Source of the DNA: Macrocystis pyrifera
Lineage: Eukaryota > Sar > Phaeophyceae > Laminariales > Laminariaceae
NCBI GenBank assembly: GCA_031763025.1
Contig: JASSKH010000010.1
Location: 3,591,901-3,655,900, forward strand
Length of the DNA stretch: 64,000 nt
Direction of reading: 5' to 3'
The position numbers and the translations under genes were made by a program. Positions 20,511-31,228 of the stretch are shown one piece after another. Numbering within the stretch: the stretch's first letter is position 1; each line of letters opens with the position of its first letter. The notes under the pieces are model-generated. The model had not been told where the DNA came from. It searched no databases and saw only the letters and a program-made list of their open reading frames with translations.

Positions 20511-21325
20511 CGTATAATATTTTATAAATTTTGAAATACGTCAGCTGTGAGTTCGACTGATTAAATAGTTTATACTCAACTTTGCAAGCTGCGTAATACG
20601 CCTCGTCTATATTCCATTTTTACCTAATTTTTGATAAACCGATTATAGTGCCAGGTAGGCTTTTTATATCGATGACACATATATATATATATATGTGTGT
20701 GTATGTACAGCACAGAGAGCGTGTACTTGTGTACGGTACACCGTACACGACTAGTAGGACGGTTTATAGTTTCCTGGATCTTGGACCCTGGGAGAGATCC
20801 TGCACGGTACTGTACGTACGACAAACGGGCAAACGGAAAACGGAAAACAGAAAACGGAAAAAAGGAGGGTTGCTTTACCGCTTATTCGAGAAAATGGCTG
20901 ACACACACTGTGTACGAGACGAATATAACTAACCCTAACCCTAACCCTAACCCTGACCCTAAGATGCAATCAGACCAAATCTCGGATAAGTCACAGGAGT
21001 CAGGAATCAGGAATCAGGAAACACCAAACCCCGAACCGGAACATAAAAATACCAAAAGGGATCGGTTGCGCCGCATTTGCGGGGACACGCCGACCATCAC
21101 GTTCACAACTTTATCTCCAGCTCGGGGGGATGCCCCGGAGCGATGCCGGAGTGCTTATTCTCGAGGCTGGTCGGAGCCCGTCCCCAGGACGCAGGTGTTA
21201 CGTTTACGGTGCGTGTCGTGTTTTTAGCTGGGGCTTACGGTAGAGGTTGCAGCTGTACGCAATATTCGGTGTTTAGTGTTCAGCGTGCTGCTGTAATTTA
21301 CAGTCGAACTCACAGCTGACGTATT
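20511..21325. mobile_element. Element bounded by inverted family G ends
   Basis: CGTCAGCTGTGAGTTCGACTG (from 20539) is inverted exactly as CAGTCGAACTCACAGCTGAC at about 21301-21321. Beyond it both sides run into AATTTTGAAATA-like sequence. The interior has a short CCCTAA array (20932-20962), a TATATA/TG stretch and no recognised gene. Whether this is a mobile unit or two opposed repeat ends is uncertain. Confidence 0.5.
20932..20962. repeat. Interstitial telomere-type CCCTAA repeats
   Basis: CTAACCCTAACCCTAACCCT, about five units, followed by CCCTGACCCTAAG. It is the plain TTAGGG telomere type on the complementary strand. Confidence 0.85.
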
Positions 21326-21699
21326 CTTTTTTTTTTTTTTTTTTTAATTTCAAAATTTCCAAAAAAAAATCACAGTATTGCATACGCAAACAATACATCA
21401 ATCTGCAGCAAAACGTGTACCTGGTACCTGGTAAAGTACACAGAGTAGAAGCAGTGGGCGTGAGCATCGCCATCCTCGACCATCGCTGTCGAGCTCCTTC
21501 TATAAAAAAAATACTGGTGATACGACAGGTTCCGCCGCAATCTAAAAATTCATATAAAATATATCTAGACATTAAAACAACAGAAGTAGCAAAAACAGCA
21601 GCAGCAAGAACAGCAGCAGCTGATCTCCGCAAGAATCATTCACACTTAGAACCATACCATCCTAAAAAATCAATAACACTCAATCAATCTATAAATATT

Positions 21700-22420
21700 T
21701 GTGAACTCACAGCTGACGTATTTCAAAAATTATAAAATATTTTTTTTATAAATTTTGAAATAAATGAAAAGGTTTCAATATGTTGCAACATCACATCATT
21801 ATCCTTTGTTCGGGGGTTATATAGTTTCAGTGCGCAGAATGATTATTCAAAATTGTCCTGTTGGCCCGGGCAGTATCCAGGGGAGCCGCTGGCATATATC
21901 TTCGACAAGGAATTACATATAGAATACGCGCGTTCGGTTTATCACAATACTTGTAAAATTCGGTAAAATTGGAATATAGACGAGACGTATTACACAGCTT
22001 GCAAAGTTGAGTATCAACTATAACTATTACTATAGTCGAACTCACAGCTGATGTATTTCAAAATTTATAAAAATGGTAAAAATGGAATATAGACGAGATG
22101 TATTACGCAGAGCTTCCAAAGTTGAGTATCAACTATTTAATCAGTCGAACTCACAGCTGACGTATTTCAAAATTTATATCAAATTGTCCTGTTGACGGGC
22201 AGCATCCAGGGGAGCCGCTGGCCTATATGTTTGACAAGGAATTACGTGTAGAATACGCGCGTTCGGTTTATTACAATATTTTTTATAAATTTTGAATATT
22301 TGTAAAATTCGGTAAAAATGGAACATAGACGAGATGTATTACGCAGCTTGTAAAGTTAGGTATCAACTATTTAATCAGTCGAACTCACAGCTGACGTATT
22401 TCAAAAATGTATTTAAAAAA
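21700..22420 (+). repeat. Family G tandem repeat, ~200-bp units
   Basis: The units contain CCAGGGGAGCCGCTGGC, a TTTGACAAGGAATTAC block, GCGCGTTCGGTTTAT, AATGGAATATAGACGAGA, GTATTACGCAGCTT, GAGTATCAACTATTTAATCA and GTCGAACTCACAGCTGACGT. At least three copies, partly deleted, follow one another. A single further copy is at 31695-31915, and an inverted one at 20511-20640. Non-coding. Confidence 0.8.
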
Positions 22421-22723
22421 AAAAATGTCCACCCAAATACCTGAACCTCTCCCCTCCTAACCCAGCTAGCTCCGTCCGTTTGCACGGTCCAAAGCGATTC
22501 TTTGTATATACACATCATGTAGACCCTTAACACAACTGCAATTGTCGGGGTTTCCATAGTGTATGCGTTCTTCACACGGTGACCCCGTGAATTATTTTCG
22601 TGTCACCTGCGGTGTTGAGGCCGCAGCAGCAGAGCAACGGAGAGAGACGCAGCAGCAGTAGTAGAGCAAGCTTGGGCGTCGTCTACGCAAGAGCCACGTA
22701 GGGGAAAGGAGGAGATCCACCGC

Positions 22724-22830
22724 ATTACGGGGGACCATAGCAAATAGGACCTACGGTACACACAAAATACGTATATAGTTACATATTTTTACTGACAATA
22801 TTTGGTTCTATTTACTCGGTCCCCCGTAAT
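22724..22830. mobile_element. Family A MITE
   Basis: Inverted ends TTACGGGGGACCATAG and CGGTCCCCCGTAA with TA at the junctions. The middle has AGGACCTACGGTACACAC and the inverted AATATTTGGTTC. Confidence 0.85.
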
Positions 22831-22839
22831 GTGTAATTT

Positions 22840-23090
22840 CGCTGTCGGTAGTGCTGGCGGCCGGACTGTCGGCGGCGTGGTCCACGACCACGAACACGAC
22901 CGCCTTCACCTTCTCTCCGGCAGCAGTAGCGTTCGGCAGCAGTGCTGCTGGCAAGACGGTGGCGCGATCATGCTGCTCGCCCGACCACTCCTCGCCGGCC
23001 CCATCTCCGGCTGTGGAACGACAGTTCTTGGTCGTGGGGTCTGCGCTTGACGTACCAAACTCCTTCTGCACCCAGATCTGAAATCGCTCT
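22840..23090. other. GC-rich island, possible exon
   Basis: The segment is markedly GC-rich and open on both strands. The + frame gives LAAGLSAAWSTTTNTTAFTF and the - frame a 120-codon frame. No family recognised and no consistent splice sites established, so coding strand and status are undecided. Confidence 0.2.
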
Positions 23091-23189
23091 GTTGACTGTC
23101 GATACCGTTGACCCTGGGGTAGCATCGGGGGGTGTCCCCTCCCTAAATATACATACCCTTCACGAGGAACGAACAAAAAGTTGGGTGCG

Positions 23190-23310
23190 TGTTCTTGACA
23201 TTGAACCGCTATTTTCTACCCGTCGACACCCAGCACACGTCCAATGTCCGTGCCGATTTCTCTCGTCCTAGCGAGATTCAAGCTCCGTGGTCACAAAACC
23301 ACGACACCGA
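23190..23310 (+). repeat. ~120-bp dispersed module
   Basis: GTTCTTGACATTGAACCG, CTACCCGTCGACA, GTCCGTGCCGATT and CTCCGTGGTCAC recur at 23980-24095 (+), 43945-44055 (-) and 62870-62950 (-). The last two blocks suggest one terminus of the family I repeat. Non-coding. Confidence 0.6.
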
Positions 23311-23859
23311 TTGACTTATACCAGGTACATTCTAATGCAGCAGCAGGAGAGTAGACAATGCAATGCCATGTCATCGTACTGGATACGAAAGTACAACATA
23401 CAACACGTACATAGCACTTTTTGGTTAAAGTGTTGTGAGGTACTCCTTGACACAAAATCGTCGGAACGTCATTCTTTTTTTGCGATACAGTGTTTTTTCT
23501 CACCCAAGACATGGGGATTTTTTCATCAACCGATGCACTATCAATTGGGGTTGCACTTTCAATTTTGTTCAACATCGCTTACTTATTATAGTACAGAGCT
23601 CCTCAGGTCGGGAACCTCAAGAAGAAAAAAAATGGTGCACCTCTACCTTTAGCAGGTGTCAGACCAAAATAAAGCAGAATACGCGCCGTCGAAATTCAGC
23701 ATCGACCTAAAATCCTTGAGAACTCACAGCTAACAACGTCGTTTGTTCTATACGTATGTCTCAACTGCTCTCCTACACGGCAATCTGGTACTACATGCTC
23801 CAGTGTTGGTACGTATATCTATGTACCTGACCTGGTTCACTCTGTCCGGAAGCAAGGAC

Positions 23860-24950
23860 CGTTGCAGCACGGAACTCACATTTCCGGACAGTGGTCCTAC
23901 AGGTAAAGTCAAAGATGTCAGGAGACATGCCAAGCAAGGCAAAACGTGCGACGCTGTCAAGGATGTACCTGGTGTGTGTGTTCTTCACATTAAACCGTTC
24001 TTCTACTCGTCGACATCCAGCAAGCCCAGTGTCCGTGCTGATTCTTCACCCTAGAAAGATACGAGCTCTGTGGTCACAGACTACGACACAGAGATAACAC
24101 ACCGTAATGCATTAATAGCCTACGCAATACCATGCCTTCGCACTAGGTGCGGCCGACACAACATACATACATACGTCAGCAACCAAAATACACCATAAAG
24201 AAAGAGAAGCAACGAAGAAACCAAACCGAAAAATAACAAGAAAAAGAAAAAGAAAAGGAGAAGAATCCCAAATAAAGAAATAAAATGGGAAGCCAAAGTT
24301 CAGACACATACTTACCCCGAGCATGAGCCAAAAGGGACGTGCAAGGGGGAAGAAACGAGAAGGAAAAAGGGGACTATGCATCCCGGTGAACACTTAACTA
24401 AGTAAAAAGAGAAATAATGAGTGGGCCAAAATACGCTCGTCACCCACCCACTATGTAGTACTTCTTTCATAAGGATAAGAAGGGGAAAAATATAGGAAAA
24501 AGTTAAGTCATGGAAAAAAAAATCAAAGCACCAAGCCAATACATACCGAACGGCCGCAGCGGTTGGCGGTACGAGTAGCAAAGAAAAGTCCAACCTATTA
24601 GTCGGCCTGGTACCTTGCTACTCTATCTGCGGTCTCTCTGCTACTCTCTTCTACCGCGGTTTCCCTTCTACTCCTCCCACTCCCCCCCCTGCCCCCATAC
24701 ACTTGTACGGTGTTCCTTCTACCCCTCCTGCTGTTACCCCTCCCCCCATCCCTCTAACACTACCTGCAGCGGATGCACGGCGCTGTCTACTCAGCTTTGC
24801 CTCAGCCTCGTGCCACCTGCTCATGAACTGTTCAGCTGCTTCGAGGATTCCCCGGTGCCACTTTCCCGTCTGTTTTGCTGCAGTGGGCCACAGTGCGGTC
24901 CCAACTCCAAAGACTAAGGGGGTAGGGCCGAGTGTTCCACAATAAAACCT
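23860..24950 (-). repeat. Family I repeat, copy 1 (~0.95 kb, inverse of 43085-44060)
   Basis: Read on the - strand this matches 43085-44060 over most of its length, including AAACAGACGGGAAAGTG, AGGTGGCACGAGGCTGAGGC, GTAGCAAGGTACCAGGCCGAC and GTGGGTGGGTGACGAGCG. The - strand encodes a short conserved-looking stretch (GILEAAEQFMSRWHEAEAKL), followed by repeats and stops. This may be the remnant of a transposon-encoded protein. Family unknown. Confidence 0.7.
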
Positions 24951-25239
24951 AGCATTTTGGTGTCAGTCAAGGCACGTCAAGGCAAATTTTGCTGTCTGTC
25001 AAGGGGTGAAAATGCTGTCTGCTGACTTTTTGGGGTTTAGTATTAATAGATACATACGGTATTGAAGTTTGCTGTGATCGGTGTTGGCGTTTCGCAGGGG
25101 TGTACTACAGCACCACAGCACTACAGCAGTATATTCACGTGGAACCCAGAAGCCCATCAGTGCCACGGTGCCACGGTGCCTCGGTGCCCACTTGGCGATG
25201 ACTCGCGTACGTACGTATCATACCGGCATGTTTCGGTTT

Positions 25240-25545
25240 GTTTTTCGTCCTCTTCTTTGTCTTCGCCCATATTTTCTCTCTTCCTCCTGTTGTAAGTAGC
25301 AGCTCGGATCCGGGGTCACATAGCAGGCTCTCCCCCCCCCTCCCCGCTACGGTTCTTGCCTTGGAAGGCATTTTTATCGCGAAAAGACTTGAGCCCTTGC
25401 TTCCCTCGTCGATTCGCGTCTAATTGCGCCTGCCCACGCTACGCGCTCCCAGCAATTGATTCCTACTTATTTCTGCAAATAAATTCACAATCTCATCACG
25501 GTGGGATTCGAACTCATGAAAATCAACGCTAGCAGAGACCGAGGG
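25240..25545 (+). repeat. ~300-bp repeat, copy 1 of a direct pair
   Basis: Shares CGCTACGGTTCTTGCCTTGG, AAGGCATTTTTATCGCGA, CCCTCGTCGA-TCGCGTCTA and TTGCGCC with 26415-26750, in the same orientation and about 80 percent similar by eye. Non-coding. Confidence 0.75.
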
Positions 25546-25580
25546 TAACCACTATCAATAGACCACCGGGGCCATGGTGT
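25503..25580 (-). repeat. tRNA-like sequence (SINE head or tRNA pseudogene)
   Basis: On the - strand GGTGGTCTATTGATAGTGG (A-box-like) is followed about 35 bp later by GAGTTCGAATCCCACC (good B box). The acceptor arms do not pair convincingly, so a tRNA-derived repeat is more likely than a working tRNA gene. Confidence 0.45.
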
Positions 25581-25974
25581 CGAGTATAAAAAAAACACAT
25601 CACTGTCATACGTTGACGATACCGTAGGCCAAGAAAAATAGGTATATACCTCCGACTATTATTTGTCCATTTATTTGGAGGGACACCAAAAATAGTCGCT
25701 TGGGGAGCCCTTTTCCCGGCCCTCGCTCTGGTTGGTCAACGCTCCATCGTATAGCAGCATAAACCTGTTGTTGCTGGCTGGAAAGGCCAAGGTATGCTAG
25801 CCTCGGGCTACTCGAGTTGGGCCTCGCCTTATCCTGTTTTCAATTGTACACCGAGCGTACACTCGTCGTACATGCCACGATCGAGACCATCTAGAGAGTC
25901 TTAGTCTGCCGTTGACAGATGTCGCGCAGAGGATCTGAAACGGTACAGATCCAACCAAGAAGGGAACACGTGCT

Positions 25975-26072
25975 ATTACGGGGGACCATAGTAAATAGGA
26001 CAAAAATTGTTGGTAAAAATAGGTAAGCATATAAGTTTTCGTAGGTCCTTTTTACTGTAGTCCCCCGTAATA
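25975..26072. mobile_element. Family A MITE inside a family J repeat
   Basis: Ends ATTACGGGGGACCATAGTAA and TAGTCCCCCGTAAT. Family J sequence lies on both sides (GATCCAACCAAG before, GATCATGCAGGTTTTACG after), as in the copies near 32040 and 57770-57830 that lack the insert here. Confidence 0.8.
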
Positions 26073-26200
26073 GATCATGCAGGTTTTACGGCTCCCACCC
26101 GGCAACATGAGCTACTGTAGATCATGCAGATCATACAGACCAAACAGATCAGGAATCTTACCTATCTATCTATCTGCCCTGAAATCTATAGATCGCGAGG
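26073..26200 (+). repeat. Family J GATC-rich repeat, right part
   Basis: GATCATGCAGGTTTTACG, CTCCCACCCGGCAACATGAG, GTAGATCATGCAGATCATAC and CAGGAATCT. The same order is found near 57815-57900 and, degraded, 32250-32345. The left part lies before the MITE (about 25840-25974). Confidence 0.7.
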
Positions 26201-26414
26201 CGGGAGGGAATCCATGGTTTTTCCGAGGTGCTCAGATTGCATATACCTGGAATTGCAACCTGTGACACCCTTCCGTGGCAACCGCGTTACGGTCAGAAGC
26301 GTTGCGGATATCCAGAACAAGGTCTGAGGCCGCCTGCCTGCTCATCCTCCCAGAAATAGAAGCGCGGTAATTTTTGTTTGCATGCACATTCAGTCTGTAC
26401 AGGGCACGTTCGTT

Positions 26415-26750
26415 CGTTCGTTTTGTTTTTTTTTTTTTTTTTTTCCGCCCCATTTATTATCTTCGCCCTTCTTTTCTCTCTCCTTCCTACTGTAGTCGTA
26501 AATCAGATCCCGGGTCAAATAACCAGACTGCCCTTCCCCCTCCCTCTCTCCCTACCTCCCTCCCTCCCCGCTACGGTTCTTGCCTTGGAAGGCATTTTTA
26601 TCGCGAGAAGACTCCAGCCCTTTCTTCCCTCGTCGACTCGCGTCTAGTTGCGCCAGACCACCCTAATTACCAGGCGCTTTCAGCAGCAGTTGATCCCTTC
26701 TTTCATTTTTTGCAAATGAAGAAATTCCCACCTCAGTGGGATTTATTTGG
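26415..26750 (+). repeat. ~300-bp repeat, copy 2 of a direct pair
   Basis: Matches 25240-25545. Begins after a T run (26425-26443) and a CGTT microsatellite. Near its right end CCACCTCAGTGGG is a small palindrome. Confidence 0.75.
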
Positions 26751-26847
26751 CCATAGGAAATAGAACCAAATATTGTTGGCAAAAATAGGGAAATATATAG
26801 TTTTTTGTGTGTACGGTAGGTCCTATTTACTATGGTCCCCCGTAATA
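26741..26847. mobile_element. Family A MITE, left end degraded
   Basis: The right end CTATGGTCCCCCGTAAT is intact. The left end is altered (TTATTTGGCCATAGGAAATA), but the interior AACCAAATATTGTTGGCAAA follows the family. Confidence 0.75.
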
Positions 26848-27746
26848 GCAGCATTCGAGGGTAACAACCGCTGAATCAACGGGGTACTGTATACCTGGCA
26901 TGTATACGGTACGTAGTGTAGAAACAAGATGCAGGGGGGAAATGCTGACCTCCTGGGGGTTTCTATGTGACGGTGACGGGCTTTCCTTGCACTAAGATTT
27001 CTATTCTTGCCATCCGACAGCGTGTAGAGTGAGCTTCACCGTTGATCACTCCTCCTACTAAGCACTCCGAAAAAAGAAAACTGCGAAAACAACGAGTAAC
27101 ATATACACAAAGTCTACACAACTCTCTTCTGTACGTACCTACTTGCGACTTGAGCTCCACGTACTCATTGTTTCTGTCTTCGTGATCCTTCGTTCTCATT
27201 ACGTACTCCTGTTTTAAATTGTAGTCGGTAGCTTCAAGACCACCATCCGCGTCAGGATTTTCTTTTTATTTGTTTCCCGCAAATGTCATCCTTGCCTTAT
27301 CTTCGTTGCTCGTTATGTGCTGCTGCAACATGCAGATACCGCAGTTGCAAAGCCCAACGTGCTGGCCGCCCCTCCGACATATTGCCGGCCACACTAATTC
27401 GTACCTGGTATACCATACGTATACTACGATACGATGTCGCTGCCGCGCAACAGATCAAGGACCACCACAACAATAATGGTGCAGGCGGGCGAAGACACCA
27501 TGCTTGGGGCGCGACGACACAGGGCCACGAAGTCAGAAGCGCATCAGGGTGAGCCGCCGTGCGCACACTTTCCGCTTGTTTCCGCGACATTACAGCACAT
27601 ACCCACACGGTGTGGGGGTGTTCAGTAAGCGACTCTACAAACTTTTTGTCTCTCCATCCAAGCGTACACATATATACATATATTGGTGTTGGGGTGTTCA
27701 CGTACGAACTGCACAAGCTTCTTTTCGTCTCTGCATGCAAGTGTTA
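26848..27746. other. Stretch with no supported gene
   Basis: Short frames only. TACCTGGTATACCATACGTATAC (27400-27422) is a run of short palindromes. TATACATATATTGGTGTTGGGGTG near 27670 is simple. Confidence 0.3.
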
Positions 27747-28170
27747 AGATCAAGATTGCGGGACAGTTTGTATCCCTAGACAGGTCTGCCTTTTAAGTCG
27801 GTAATCGTTGGTACTCACGTGTGTGTTGCTTGCTTAGCTATAGAAGAAGGGCAGTTTTATTCCTTTCGTGCACGCGGAGACTGAGACCAAGCTCGTGCGC
27901 CTCTCGGGAAAACCCCTGGTTTTCCATCTAAGATACGCCTTCCAAGTACTACAAATACGTCCCCAGTGACTGAACCCATGTAATTACCCGGCTTTCAACC
28001 TCATACAAAGCAGTATCATAACACGAGCCCACTCTGATGAGCCGTATATGCAGAATTCTGGGAAATTCGTGGAAACCCCGATTCCACGAACTAGAACATG
28101 AGTCGAAGATGCGGGTCCTCAAAACCCACTCCCACACCTCTGAACGGCGACAAGCATACCGAGTACGAAT
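27747..28170 (-). repeat. Family H repeat without tRNA-like insert
   Basis: Inverse of two separated parts of 41215-42440: the half with GGGTTCAGTCACTGGGGACG and CCAGGGGTTTTCC matches 41215-41470, and the half with ACGAGCTTGGTCTCAGTCT matches 42290-42435. In this copy the two halves are adjacent, so it shows the state without the ~810-bp insertion. Confidence 0.75.
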
Positions 28171-28274
28171 GCCACGGTCAACCCCCCCCTCCATTCCAGG
28201 GTTTCAGGGCGGCTCTAATACCCAGACGTTTGCTCGGAATAGTATATTCCGCCGCTATTTTAACATGCTACGTT

Positions 28275-28425
28275 CTTGGGACTCAGGTATAGCGACCTAA
28301 AAAGCGACGGTTGCGGCCTACTTGAGGTATCGGGACCCAGGCGTAGACACCTGAAAGAGTGACAATGAAATCCGGTCTACTTCAAGTATTTGGACCCAGC
28401 TGCAGAGACCTAAAAATCGACGAAT
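28275..28425 (+). repeat. ~60-bp minisatellite, left half
   Basis: Units of the form GGGACCCAGGTGTAGCGACCT - AAAAGCGAC - CGGCCTACTTCAGGTATT. It continues at 28748-28990 after the family C element. Confidence 0.75.
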
Positions 28426-28747
28426 TGAGGCGTTCTACGACAGAGGTTCACCCTAATTTTGTGAGGCTCTTCTTCCTGTATGTCCCCCCCAAAGGAAAAG
28501 TGCGGAATTCAACCTGGACGGACATATAAATACGGCTGATGCTACGAGCATTTTATACGTGCACGTACTGGTGCGCATTATGCCCAATAATGAAGAGCAC
28601 AAGTTACCTACTGCTGTGCGGCCAGGGCCTATCGAGGTGTGAAACACGAGGCACTCGGTAAGGACGCCGTGGTGCCTCATATACATATATATATATATAT
28701 ATTTCTCCCCCGTAAATGTGATATACCTCTGTCGTAGAACGCCTCAA
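28426..28747. mobile_element. Family C TIR element, copy 2 (~322 bp)
   Basis: Ends TTGAGGCGTTCTACGACAGA and TCTGTCGTAGAACGCCTCAA are inverse. Interior blocks match 17591-17846 in the opposite orientation. It interrupts a ~60-bp minisatellite. The interior also holds a TATATA run (28681-28701). Confidence 0.75.
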
Positions 28748-28990
28748 TCGAATGCGATCTACTTCAGGTACCGGAACCCAGGTATAACGACCTACCTGGT
28801 AAAATCGACCATGAAATACGGCCTACTTCAGGTGTTGAGACCCAGGTGTAGCGACCTAGAAAGCGACACTTCAGGTCTTGGGAACCAGGTGTAGCGACCT
28901 GAAACGCGACCATTACCTGCGGTCTAGTACTGCGGGTATTGGAACCCAGGTACAGCGACCTCAACGGCAACGCACGCGATTTTTTTAGCA
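28748..28990 (+). repeat. ~60-bp minisatellite, right half
   Basis: Four further diverged units with AACCCAGGTGTAGCGACCT. Sequence resumes where the family C copy ends. Confidence 0.75.
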
Positions 28991-29170
28991 ATGACCTACG
29001 TACTATTAAATGAGCCTGCAACGCTACAATCAAATATCATCGTTAACGCTGCGCGCGCGTGCGGTTTATCTCCTTCCCGGGTGCAGCTCGGACAAGTGTA
29101 CCCCCTACCCCAGTGTTATCGCCCGGGATGCTTTATGTGGTTTATAAGGTACCGAGGATCGTTCAGGGCT

Positions 29171-29640
29171 AATCACGGGTGATTGACCCGACCCGCGGGT
29201 CAAGTTGGTTCGGGTCGGATCGATTCGATTCGGATCGGGTCGGGTCGGATCGGGTCGGGTCGGGTCGGGTCGGGTCGGGTCGGGTCGGGTCGGGTCGGGG
29301 GGTCGGGTCGGGTCCGGTCGGGTCCGGTCGGGTCGGGTCGGGTCGGGTCGGGTCGAATCGCGTCGGGTCAGGTCAGATCGGGTCGGGTCGAATGGGATCG
29401 GATGGGATCGGATCGGATCGGATCGGGTCGCGTCGGGTCGGGTCGAATCGGATCGGGTCGGTCGGGTCGGGTCGGGTCGGGTCGGGTCGGGTCGGGTCGA
29501 ATCGGATCGGGTCGGGTCGGGTCGATTTGGGTCAGGAGGTTTTCAAACTCTCACAGTTCGGGTTGGGTCAGACCTTCGCTCGACCCGACCCGACCCGACC
29601 TGTCCCGCGAGGGTTGACCCGACCCAGGAACACCCCGTAC
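29171..29640. mobile_element. Family E hAT-like repeat with a (GGGTC)n array
   Basis: The left terminus CAGGGCTAATCACGGGTGAT also appears, inverted and diverged, at about 51965-51990 and 58890-58915. After GACCCGACCCGCGGGTC comes ~330 bp of (GGGTC)n with GGATC and GAATC variants. A unique spacer (29530-29578) and a reverse-sense (GACCC)n block (29580-29625) follow. The arrangement can fold back. All long frames here come from the 5-bp period. Confidence 0.65.
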
Positions 29641-29689
29641 CAGTCGTCACTTCGTTTTGACATTTGTTTCGCCTTTAAGGCATGCCTTC

Positions 29690-29970
29690 AAGTTTCAAAG
29701 GAAAAGTCATTAGCACTTGCACCGCCGTGCGTGGTGGTCCCGCACGGCAATGTCGCGGCCGAACACCCGAGGGTCGTCGTCGGGCGGAGGAAGGGCACGG
29801 ACAACAAGACGGGAACACCTGTGCTGTGCCTGCGGTGCAGGCGATGCAGAGAGCTCAGCAGACTGAAAGGAAAACAAAGAACGGGGAGGGAGAAGTGTTC
29901 CGAGGAGGGAGGGCCCCGCCTATAAAAGAAGCAAGCCACCGGAGGGGACATGAAGCGATGCCATAATAAA
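29690..29970 (+). other. GC-rich stretch, possible exon
   Basis: One + frame reads VVVPHGNVAAEHPRVVVGRR, then TGTPVLCLRCRRCRELSRLK and more charged residues, stopping near 29923. The CxxCxxC cluster with basic residues could be a small zinc-binding segment. No family recognised; splice sites unclear. Confidence 0.2.
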
Positions 29971-30556
29971 TCAAAGTACAAAATGATCATCGACAAATAT
30001 AGATGCTACTTGTACGCAATATATATTGGGGACCGCGGTTTGACGCCTCTCCATGTGTGGCATATTTGACCACCGGCACTCAACCCCAAGCGCGGTAAGG
30101 CCGAACGAGGCCTTGGTGCCGAAGAAGCCCCGGTCTCATTTACAGCTGGTGTGTCCATCTCAAAGTCACCCCGTGACAGCCCAATTTATTGCGTGGTCTT
30201 GCATTTTCGTTTTGGTCTTGTACGTTAACTCGTACTGGAAAAAAAATGATCCCATGCTAATTCCAAGCACTTTTTTTTTCCTGCTCGTGACAAGCCGATT
30301 TTGCCTGTTCTTACCTCTACAAACTATGGCCTAAAAACCGGATGGTCTTCAAAAGTGTACATCACTGCTCTATGTATAGCATGTTTGGCCATCGCCTACG
30401 GAGCGCTACCATCTTGAGGCCCAAAGCGGCAATTAACGGGCAGAATCAAATCAGTCTCCTGCGTATATATATGAAAAACATATATATATATATATATATT
30501 TTACCGCCGACATATCGTTACAAATTCGATCAAAACCGCCACCACGTCCCAGCAAG

Positions 30557-30922
30557 AAGCAGGCCACCGAGGAACACCCCGGCAACATCGACAGCAACAT
30601 CGCCGCCGCCGGAGGCTGTGCCGTTCGTTTGTCTCCCGACATCTCCTCCGTGCCCGGAACAAACAAAAAAGAGGCCATCATCAACAACAGCAGCAGCCGA
30701 TCGAGCACTACTCGTACCATTGACCGCGGGAGGAGGAGGAGGAGGAGGCCGCAGTCGGCCGGGGCGCTCCTCACGACTACTGCTACCACCAATACGTCAA
30801 CACCGGCAAAGTTAACGACAACAGCGCGCCGAAGTAGTTCTGCACGAGAATTCCCCGCACCGTCGCCTGCTGCCCCGCGGAGCAGTCTTGCGCGGGAGGG
30901 GGACCGATGGTTTTGGTGGTGA
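30557..30922 (+). CDS. Candidate terminal exon of an unrecognised gene
   Basis: After an AGCAAG acceptor-like site (30551-30556), a 121-codon + frame reads KQATEEHPGNIDSNIAAAGG, then a Ser/Thr/Arg-rich low-complexity region with RGRRRRRR. It ends GDRWFWW and stops at 30920-30922. The same GC-rich interval is also open on the - strand, so the coding strand is not settled. No family recognised. Confidence 0.22.
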   Translation, partial: KQATEEHPGNIDSNIAAAGGCAVRLSPDISSVPGTNKKEAIINNSSSRSSTTRTIDRGRRRRRRPQSAGALLTTTATTNTSTPAKLTTTARRSSSAREFPAPSPAAPRSSLAREGDRWFWW

Positions 30923-31121
30923 CGGCGGCGGTGGTGGGAGGAATTGGGCGTTCCCGGAAGGTGCGAGGAGAGCGTCCGGCAGGAGGCCACAGCTGGGCAA
31001 GAGCAACGCGACGACGGCGAGATCAGCGGAGGTATGAGTAGGTGTGAACACGTACATACCACGTACATCTTTTTTTTTTCCTGTGATTTTTGATGACGTG
31101 CTATATATGTAGTACGATACC

Positions 31122-31228
31122 TATTACGGGGGACCATAGTAAACAGGACCAAATATTTTTAGTAAAATAATAAAGTATATAGGTTTTTATGTATGCCATA
31201 GGTCCTGTTAACTATAGACCCCGGTAAT
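31122..31228. mobile_element. Family A MITE
   Basis: TATTACGGGGGACCATAGTA at the left and CTATAGACCCCGGTAAT at the right, with TA at both junctions. Confidence 0.8.

Noticed and set aside
20100-20962. True chromosome end (telomere)
   Set aside because: Only about five CCCTAA units per tract, internal to the window, with unrelated sequence on both sides.
29179-29925. 248-codon Gly/Ser/Arg/Val-rich frame
   Set aside because: Translation of (GGGTC)n in three frames. Not a protein.
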